DNA of 64,000 nucleotides, from contig NC_080677.1 in assembly GCF_030445035.2 (NCBI RefSeq), positions 26,299,513-26,363,512 on the forward strand, in the 5' to 3' direction. This document shows positions 55,561 to 64,000 of the stretch, piece by piece. Source of the stretch: Dasypus novemcinctus. Its lineage: Eukaryota; Chordata; Mammalia; Cingulata; Dasypodidae. The position numbers and the translations under genes were made by a program. Under the pieces are notes generated by a model. It was not told the origin of the DNA, did no database searches, and saw only the letters and a program-made list of their open reading frames with translations. Each line of letters starts with the position of its first letter. The stretch's first letter is position 1.

Positions 55561-57213
55561 GCTGCCTTTGTTGTGTTGCTATGTCTCCATTTGAAACAGC
55601 GACGCTGCAAGTAGGTGATTTGGCGACCTGCTATCTCGGACTGCAAAACTCGTTTCTCGAGTGATTAACTGTTGGTGCCGGGCAGCTCCCCCAACCCCCT
55701 TCCACCTCCTAAACATGCCAAACCGTTGCGACTAATCCAATTCCCATTTTCTTTTTTTTTTGGTGTTCGATTATGAAAAGATGCCATTTTTTCAGTGGTT
55801 AAAAGAATGCCAGTCAATCGAGTGGGACTGACATAATTATATTATATTTGAATATCATTTCCTTCTTGTCTCAGACTTCTGGGAAGTATACATGTGTTCA
55901 TTTTCTATCAAAGTACATAACATTATTCAGAAAACATATTGAAAGAAAGTCTCAAGGGTTCTGTCAGCTTTGAGGCACATTAATTAATGTTCAAACGTTT
56001 GGAGATGTTTAGTTTTGTAATTAAAGCCAACTCAGTACGACAAGGCACTCACTGACTTGCATTCTAATGTACTTACTGGAGTGAGAAGAGAATTAGAGTT
56101 AATGCATAATCCTGCATATCCTCCTGATAATGCGCTACACAGAGAACATCTGATATCAACTTCATGTCTGAAATAAGTTGACAGTCTACTAAATAATATC
56201 ATTTTAGGTTATTGTACTTAGTATATTTCAGCCTCAGTCATATGTTCACACTTTCCAAAGAGATTTGTCCTGTTGGTTGCTGTTGGTTCTAGGAGGAATA
56301 AAGAAATTCTTTTGTATAATTAGAAACCAGAAAGGATTAATTACTACTCACATATCTCATATTCCAAAAATACTCAGGTTTTGAATAATCATTAGTAGCT
56401 TTAAATTATTCTTCAGTTATTATAACTTCTTTTTTTCCACCATTATACTCAGAGCAGCAAATGTTTTGTCCCAGAAATTTCATTTTGCTCACATTGCTCT
56501 TCTGCTTAGAGAACTTCAGTGGCTTCCAGTTAATTCTTGCCCCAAATTCAAGGATTATATATGAAAGGAAACTAATCGTCATACTCTCCTATATGTACTT
56601 TGTGAATTGTTCTATTATAGTTCCTGGTAGGGTTAAAAATCAATGTTTTCACAAAATTCCACAATAATACCATCATAGGAACATTTTGGACATTTTTGTT
56701 AAAAAATAAAGACATATCAGGAAGACCTTTTATAGAAATCAGTCAATCTGATTAGTTATATCCATAATGTAATATATGTCCAACGTGCTAGTAACTTTTA
56801 ACTTTTAAATGGGAAAAATGGAAAAGAGCCTTGTTTTTTCCTTTTGTAATTTTAATAGGTTGCTTCTTCAAATGGGAGACACATTTGAAATTAAAACTCA
56901 GTAAACCTGGGTTTAAATCCTTGTTCTCTTTGTAATTGCCATGTATTAGGGAGCCTGTTCTACCCACCTCCACCTTAGAGAATCTCTACAAACCCATGAC
57001 TGTTCAGTGGGCAGAGCCCTTACTAGCGGCAACTAATGGAACCGGAAGTGACTGCCTGACCTTGGTGGGCCTATCTGTAGCTGACCAGGAATGGAAGTGA
57101 CTTCTGGGAGTTGGCTTATAATGATGCACTCTTTCAAGAGTTTTTAATTAAGAGTTGCAGAAGGGTTGCTAGTGGGTTGTGGATGCTAGAGCAGCAAGAT
57201 AAATATACTGAGT
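55298..57213 (+). other. NT5C3A intron 1, first part
   Basis: Leaves the CpG island at about 55,560. No further exon of NT5C3A recognised; no clear repeat until 57,214. Confidence 0.5.
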
Positions 57214-57870
57214 GTTTTAGTTTGCTAAAGGCTGCCAATGCAAAGATATCAGAAATGGGTTGACTTTTATAATGGGAATTTATTAGGGTAAAATCTTTCA
57301 GTTCCAAGACTGTAAAAATGTCCCAGTCAAGGCATCGTCAGAGATGTCTCACCAAAAGTTGGCTTCTAGCAGATCCTAGACTTCTGCCACATGGCAAGGC
57401 AAATTGCAGCTGGACTCTGACTTCCCCTACAGGCTCATTTTCTCCCCAAGCGCAGCTATGGGCTCTCAGGCATCTGGCTCATTTCTCCTCTCTCCCATTG
57501 CTTCAGCTTCAGCTGCTCTGCTGATTCCAGCCTCCAGCCTCTCTCTCAGCCCCATGGGGTTTATCTGTCTGCTATTGCAGGTAATCTTGGAGTCCTCTAT
57601 CACATGGCAGGGTAAATGGTGACCCTCTTTCTCCGTGACTTTTTTTTTCTATATGGCTCTGAATGTTTCTCCCATTTATAAAAGACTAGCAAGAGGGCCA
57701 AGACCTATCCTGGGTCAAGCTTCACTAAAGTTCTCCAGTCAAAGGTCCCCAATTGAATTCAATCCAATCAAAGGGTCCCACACCCACAGGAATGGATATG
57801 TTCCAAGAACATGATTTTTTCTGGGATTCACAAAAGCTTTGAACTGTCACACTGAGGAAGCCAGTGAGAA
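57214..57870 (-). mobile_element. MaLR-like LTR, diverged, antisense
   Basis: 'tgttttagtttgctaaaggctgccaatgcaaagatatcagaaatgggttgacttttataatgggaatttatt' parallels the antisense LTRs at 17,945 and 26,589. Right edge approximate. Confidence 0.45.
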
Positions 57871-60043
57871 AACAGGCTGGGGATATACAGAGCAGCAGAG
57901 ATAAGAAGAGCCATTTTGTGGAGTTGCCATTTCTGTCCTTCAAAGCCTAATTCATCTTTTTATGTGTTCCCTGAGAACACCATCCTCACCTTTTAACGGA
58001 AATAGTTTGGTTAGATTTCTCTTCCTTGCATACAATTAGTCTTTAAGATGACTAATTTTTATGTATCATAGTCAATAGACTTATTTTTTAAATAAACTTT
58101 TTAGCAATTTTATTGAGATCTATTCATATGACATTTAAAGTTTTTAAATTTATTATTTTATTGTATATTTTTTATTAGAGAAGTTGTGAGCTTATAAAAC
58201 AATCAAGCATAATATGCAGAATTCTCATACATCACCCCTCCACTAACAGCTTACGTTGTTATAGAACATTTGTTACAGATTATGAAAGACATCATCAGAC
58301 TATTACCACTAACTATGGGCCATAGTGTACCTTTGGTATCTTTTTCCCATACACTCCCTTTTATTAACACTGTGTATTGATATTGTTTCGTTTGTTATTG
58401 TTCATAAGGGAAACACTTATATTTGTACTGTTAACCATAGTCCATTTTCCACCACATGGTTCACTGTGTTATACAGTCCCATGCCTTGTACAATCGAGTC
58501 TAACTGTACACTCACTTTCATTAGAGAGTTGTAGTCATTGCCTCAGTAAATTTTCGAATGTTTTCTTAGTCTAAAAGAAAAAATCCCATACTCCCCTATT
58601 ATTTACCCTCAGTGTAGATATGGTACCTTCTTTGACATTGATGCAAGCATATTACGGTATTGCCTTTAACTGTAGTCCATCAGTTACATTATTGTGTTTT
58701 TCCCGTGCATCACCATATTCTTACCACCTTGTAATAATGATGTACATTTGTTTTAGTTTGTAGACGAACATTCTTATATTTGTGCTATTAACCATAATCC
58801 TCATCCACCTCTGGGTTCACTATGTTATTCAGTCCCTAGATGATTCTCTAACTTTCTTTCAGTTGACATTTACATCCCTGGACTACCTCTTTCAGCCACA
58901 ATCCCATTTATAAATCAGCCATGTTACACTCACTATAATGTGTTACCATCAACTCTATCCATTTCCACACTATTTCAGTTAAGCTAATTAAAAATTCTAT
59001 GTGCATTAAGCTTCAGTACTCCTTCTCAACCCTCATACTCTCTTCTAGTAACCTATACTCTGGGTTTTAACTCCATGCATTTGTTCTTTGTATTTAGTTC
59101 ATATTAGTGAAACATTACAGTATTTGTCCTTTTCTGTGTGGTTATTTCACTCAGCATAATGTCCTCAAGGTTCATCCATATTATCATGTGTCTCAATTTC
59201 ATTTCTTCTTATAGCAGCATAATATTCCATTGTATGTATATACCACATTTTGTTTATCCATTCATTGGTTGATGGACACTGAGGTTTTTTCCATCTTTTG
59301 GCAATTTCAAATGAACATCGGTGTGCAAATATCTGTTTGCGTCACTGTTTTCAGTTCTTCTGGGTATATTCCTAGCAGAGTGATTGCCGGATTATATGGC
59401 AGTTCTATATTCAGCTTCCTGAGGAACTATCAAACTCTTCCACAGAGACCGCACCATTCTACATTCCCACTAAGAATTGAAGGAGTGTTCCTATCTTCAC
59501 ATCCTCTCCAGTACTTTGTTTTTTCTTAAATAATGGCCATTCTGTGATATGTGAGATGATATGTCATTGTAGTTTTGATTTGCATTTACCTAATAGCTAG
59601 TGATACTAAACATTTTTTTTCAACATTTGTATTTCCTCTTTGGAGAAATGTCTAAGTATTTTGCACATTTTAAAATTGGATTGCTTGCTCTTTTATCGTT
59701 GAGTTGTTTCATCTCTTTATGTAACATGGAAATCAAACCCTTATCAGATATGTGGTTTCCAAATATTTTCTCCCATTGAGTAGGCTGCCTTTTCACCTTC
59801 TTGCCAAAGTTCTTTGAAGTATACAAGTGTTTAAGTTTTTTTTTCTTTCGTTGCTCGTGCTTTGGTATAAGGTTTAAGAAACCACCACCTACCACCAGGT
59901 ATTGAAGATGTTTCCCTACATTTTCTTCTAGGAGATTTATCCTTGATCCTTTTTGAGTTACTATTTGTATAAGTTGTGAAGTAGGGTCCTCTTTCTTTCT
60001 TTTCTATATGGATATACAGTTCTCCCAGCACCATTTGTTTGTG

Positions 60044-60440
60044 TTTTTTTAAAAGATTTATTTATTTATTTCTCTCCCCTCCCCCCCACCCTGGTTGTCT
60101 GTTCTCTGTGTCTTGTTTCTTTGTCCACTTCTGTTGTTGTCAGCGGCACAGGAATCTGTGTTTTTGTTGCATCATCTTGTTGTGTCAGCTCTCCGTGTGG
60201 GCGATGCCATTCTTAAGCAGGCTGCACTTTCTTTTGCACTGGGCGGCTCTCCTTACAGGGCGCACTCCTTGCGCGTGGGGTTCCCCTACGCGGGGGACCC
60301 CCTGCGTGGCAAGGCACTCTTGCGCGCATCAGCACTGTGCATAGGCCAGCTCCACATGGGTCAAGGAGGCCCGGGGTTTGAACCGCAGACCTCCCATGTG
60401 GTAGATGGACGCCCAAACCACTGGGCTAAGTCCATTTCCT
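60044..60440 (-). mobile_element. DAS-III-type SINE, antisense
   Basis: Full-length; accatttgtttgtg / accatttgttttt duplications. Confidence 0.85.
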
Positions 60441-60465
60441 ACCATTTGTTTTTGTTTGTTGTTTT

Positions 60466-60701
60466 TTTAAAATGTAGTTGTCCTATTCTTTTTTTCTCTC
60501 TCTTCCCCCCCCCCCCCACCATCTGTTCTCTGTGTCCATTTTGCTGTGTGCTCTTCTTTTTGTCAGCTTCTGTTGTTGTCAGCGGCATGGGAATCTGTAT
60601 CTCTCTGCTGCATCATCTTGCTGCATCAGCTCTCTGTGTGTGCGGTGCCATTCCTGGGCAGGCTGCACCTTCTTTAGCCCTGGGCGGCTCTCCTTACGGG
60701 G

Positions 60702-60735
<34 letters not shown>

Positions 60736-60906
60736 GCCTGCAGCTCTCCTATGTGGGACACACCCCTGCGTGGCAGGGCACTTCTTGCACGCATTAGCGC
60801 TGCATGTGGACCAGCTCCACAGGAGTCAAGGAGGCCCGGGGTTTGAACCGCGGACCTCCCATGTGGTAGGCGGACACCCTATCCATTGGGCCAAATCCAC
60901 TTCCCT
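60466..60906 (-). mobile_element. DAS-III-type SINE with an internal (CA)n tract
   Basis: Antisense copy in which part of the body near 60,706-60,732 is replaced by a run of about 13 CA units. Confidence 0.85.
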
Positions 60907-60982
60907 CTCCCAGCACATTTGATGAATAGACTGCTCTGCCCCAGCTGAGCGGGCTTAACAGCTTCATCAAAATCACTTGACC

Positions 60983-61178
60983 TGGAACAGATGAGGCTCA
61001 AGCAGTTAAGCACTTGACTACCACATGGGAGGTCCTGGGTTCTGTTCCTGGTGCCTCCTGAAAAAACAAAAACAAACAACAAGTAAAACAAATGGTGATA
61101 CCAACTCAGGTAAGCCGATGTGGCTCAGTGTCTCAGTGATTCAATCCCCAGTCCCAGGTACTTAAAAAAAAAAAAAAA
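60983..61178 (+). mobile_element. Dimeric short SINE
   Basis: Two tRNA-like heads in tandem ('cagatgaggctcaagcagttaag' and 'gccgatgtggctcagtgtctcag') with one shared duplication aaaatcacttgacc / aaatcacttcacc. Confidence 0.65.
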
Positions 61179-61235
61179 ATCACTTCACCATAGATGTGAG
61201 GGTCTGTTTCTGAATGATCAATTCAGTTCCATTAC

Positions 61236-61740
61236 CCCTCTCAATTAGAGGCAGAGTGGGCATCACCATCCCAAAATCCTCAGGATTGGGGAATGAAGTA
61301 TGGACTAGAATGGACTTACTGGTATTCTACTGTATGGACTTACTGGTATTCTAGCAATGGAAGAAATTATATCATTGATGTGACCACTGGAGGTGCTGAA
61401 GGCAGGGAGAGGGAAAAAGTGGTATAATATGCGGGCATTTTGGGGACTTGGAATTGTCCTGAATGACATTGTAATGAGATACAGGCCACTATATATCCTG
61501 CCATAACCTACAGAAATGAATAGGAGAGAATATAAACTACAATGTAAACTATAATCCATGCTTAGTGGGAGTGCTTCAAATGTGCTCATCAATTGCAATG
61601 AATGTACCACACTAATGAAAAAGTTGTTAATTGGGGAAGGGTGGGAGGGGTGGGGAAGTTGGGCATATGGGAATCCCTTATTTTTTTGCATTTCATTTTG
61701 TGTAATCTAAGTATTTTTTAAAAAAATAAAGATATATTTT
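61236..61740 (+). repeat. L1 3' UTR tail inserted in antisense L1
   Basis: Homologous to 46,228-46,860. Flanks ttcagttccatt / tttggttccatt look like a diverged target duplication. Confidence 0.65.
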
Positions 61741-62065
61741 TAAAAAATTTGGTTCCATTGGTCTACATGTCTGTTTTTACGCCAGTGCAATGCTGTTTTT
61801 ACTGGTATAGATAGGTAATATGCTTTAAAGTCAGAAAGTAAGTCTTCCAATTTCATTCTTCCTTTTTAAGATGTTTCTGGCTATTCTCGCCCCTTACCCT
61901 TCCAAATAAATTTGATAATTAGGTTTTCCATTTCTTTAAAAAAGGCTGTTAAAATTTTTATTGGGATTGCATTGAATCTCTATATCAATTTGGGTAGAAT
62001 TGACATCTTAAGGATATTTGGTCTTTTAATCCATGAACATAGAATATTCTTCAATTTATTTATTT

Positions 62066-62155
62066 GTTATTATTTTTAGGAGGTACCAGGGATTGAACCC
62101 AAGGCCCTATAAATGGGAAGCAGGTGCTCAACCACTGAGCTACATCCACTCCACA
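62066..62155 (-). repeat. Short tRNA-head SINE, antisense
   Basis: 'aggtaccagggattgaaccc ... gaagcaggtgctcaaccactgagctacatccactcc' is the DAS-I/II head in reverse. Confidence 0.65.
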
Positions 62156-62170
62156 ATGAGAATGGGTTGT

Positions 62171-62265
62171 TTGTTTTGTTTTGTTTTTAAGAGGTACTGG
62201 GGATCAAACCTGGGGCCTCATACATGGGAAGCAGGCACTGAACCACTTGAGCTGCATCCACTCCC
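62171..62265 (-). repeat. Short tRNA-head SINE, antisense, second copy
   Basis: 'aagaggtactggggatcaaacctggggcc ... gagctgcatccactccc', preceded by a (GTTTT)n tract. Confidence 0.65.
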
Positions 62266-62373
62266 CTCTTCCATTTATTTAGGTCTTCTTGGATTTCTTT
62301 TAATTGAAGTTTTTGTAATATAAGTGCTTTACATCCTTGGTTATAAATTTTTCTTTTAAAGCAGTTTAGACTT

Positions 62374-62813
62374 GGCCCAGTGGATAGGGCGTCCATCTAC
62401 CACATGGGAGATCCAAGGTTCAAACCCCAGGCCTCCTTGACCCATGTGGAGCTGGCCCACGTGCAGTGCTGATGGGTGCAAGGAGTGCCATGCCATGCAG
62501 GGGTGTCCCCCGCGTAGGGGAGCCCCACGTGCAAGGAGTGCACCCCGTAAGGAGAGCCGCCCAGTGCGAAAAAAGTACAGCCTGCCCAGGTGTGGCACTG
62601 CACACATGGAGAGCTGACGCAGCCAGATGACGCAACAAAAAAAGAAACACAGATTCTCATGCCGCTGACAACAACAGAAGTGGGCAAAAAGAAGAACACG
62701 CAGCAAATGGACGCACAGAACAGACAACTGGGGCGGCAAGGGCGGGGAGGGGGGAAAGGGGAGAGAAATAAATAAAATAAATCTTAAAAAAAAACAAAAC
62801 CAAAAAAAAAAAA
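62374..62813 (+). mobile_element. DAS-III-type SINE, slightly 5'-truncated
   Basis: Perfect duplication aaagcagtttagacttgg on both sides; the target itself ends in 'gacttgg', so the SINE head joins by microhomology and the first bases of the head are absent. Confidence 0.85.
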
Positions 62814-62819
62814 AGCAGT

Positions 62820-63120
62820 TTAGACTTGGAGAAAAAATTATGAAGATAGTACAATGAGTTCCCATGTAAACCCACACCCAGTTTCCCCTGTTAGAAACAT
62901 CTTACATTAGTATGGTACATTTGTTACAATTATAGAACCAATACTGAAACATAATTATTTACTAATGTCCATACTTTATTCAGATATCCATGTTTTTACC
63001 AAATGTTCTTCTCTGTCCCAGATTCCATCTAGAATACTACATTACATTTAGTTGTCATGTCTCTTTAGCTCCTCTTGGTTGTGACATTTTCTCAGACCTC
63101 CCTTGTGTTTTTTCTTGTTT
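62820..63120 (-). repeat. Old L1 3' UTR, antisense
   Basis: 'cccagtttcccctgttagaaacatcttacattagtatggtacatttgttac' is typical antisense text of older L1 families. Confidence 0.6.
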
Positions 63121-64000
63121 TTAAACAAATCAATTTTATTAGTACATATTAATAAAGCATGCAATTCACCGAAAGTATACAATCAATGGTGTTTGGTATA
63201 ATCACATATTTGTGCATTCATCACTTCAATTGTTATTAGAGCATTTCCATTATTTCAATAATAATAATAACAACCAAAAAACACACAAACAAATAAACAA
63301 GAAGATTCTTCACCTTTCAACCTCTCTATGTTTCTGCTGCTATACATAGCTGCTATTTCTGGCTATTCTTACACAATTATTTATTAAGCATTTTTATTAA
63401 GATATATTAACATACTGTATGATCTTTCTAAAGTGTATAATCAGTGGCTTTTAGTATAATCGCACTGTTGTATATTCATCACTACCACAATTTTAGAACC
63501 ATTTCATTGCTTCAAAAACAAAAAACTCCACACCCCTTAGCATGCCTTTCTTAGCCCTATATAACCACTAATCTAATTTCACCTTTATAAATTGATTTAT
63601 ATTTACATTTTTTATAAATGGGATCATACAATATTTACACAATATGTTTAGTTCGTAGTAGTGCAGTAATATAGTATTTGTCCTTTTGTGTCTGGCTTGC
63701 TTCACTCAACATAATGTCCTCCAGGTTCATCCATGTTGTCATATGCTTTACGACTTTATTTCTTCTTACAGCTGCATAATATTCTATCGTGTGAATACAT
63801 CACAGTTTGTTTATCCATTCATTGGTTGATAGACACATGTATTGTTTTCAGCTTTTGGCAATCATGAATAATGCTACTGTGAATGGTGTGCAGATGTCTA
63901 TTCGTGTCACTGCTCTCAGTTTGGTATAAATATATCCAGTAGTGGTATTGCAGGGTCACGTGGCAAATCTATATTCAAATCAGAGAACAGTCCACCCACA
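63121..64000 (-). repeat. L1 3' region, antisense, runs off the window
   Basis: Starts with a T-rich tract and 'aatcaattttattagtacatattaataaagcatgc', then antisense 3' UTR text to the window end. Confidence 0.7.

Larger units (their letters stand above)
58080..62055 (-). repeat. Antisense L1 block with insertions
   Basis: Antisense L1 3' UTR and ORF2 ('tccattgtatgtatataccacattttgtttatccattc', 'ggatatacagttctcccagcaccatttg'). Interrupted by two SINEs at 60,044-60,906, a dimeric SINE at 60,983-61,178 and an L1 3' tail at 61,236-61,740. Confidence 0.75.

Noticed and set aside
60095-60922. 275-codon plus-strand open frame
   Set aside because: Spans two adjacent antisense SINEs and the CA tract; no domain, composition set by the repeat.

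Overview
The window looks like mammalian nuclear DNA from an armadillo (Xenarthra, Dasypus-like lineage). The main reason is at least a dozen copies of a tRNA-derived SINE of the armadillo DAS type: a tRNA-like head with A and B boxes, a body of roughly 350 bp, an (AAATAAAT)n/poly-A tail and target-site duplications (TSDs). Most of the 64 kb is interspersed repeat: L1 fragments in both orientations, a family of MaLR-like LTRs, solo LTRs, a pair of small hAT-type elements and older MIR/MLT-like relics. Species and family names are inferred from sequence memory; no search was run.

Layout: 1-2.84 kb antisense L1; 2.9-5.3 kb class I ERV env remnant plus LTR; 8.4-12.6 kb a minus-strand gene-like region (tandemly repeated degenerate coding units, a 157-bp exon with good splice sites, a CpG island); 14-20.7 kb nested L1s and SINEs; 21-23 kb a decayed KRAB zinc-finger gene; 24-29 kb L1 and SINEs; 30.2-31.2 kb a second CpG island with a 157-bp exon homologous to the 12-kb exon but on the opposite strand; 32.2-45.06 kb one large antisense L1 with nested insertions; 45.9-50.6 kb L1 and MIR; 54.6-55.6 kb a CpG-island promoter and first coding exon that I recognise as NT5C3A (plus strand); 55.6-64 kb its first intron, mostly antisense L1.

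The most notable element is a GC-rich class II-type endogenous retrovirus at 37,962-43,527, inserted in the antisense L1. It begins exactly at its tRNA-Lys-type primer binding site: there is no 5' LTR, yet a 5-bp target duplication (TGTTT) flanks the element and the 3' LTR is complete. Gag, pro and pol lie in successive -1 frames. A TTTAAAC slip site is followed 6 nt later by a sequence able to form an H-type pseudoknot. There is no dUTPase or G-patch extension on the protease and almost no env. The pol frame is open for 878 codons and retains the RT, RNase H and integrase catalytic residues, but gag and the integrase C-terminus carry lesions.

The only host gene I can name is NT5C3A. The paired inverted 157-bp exons beside CpG islands suggest an old inverted duplication of a gene I cannot identify.
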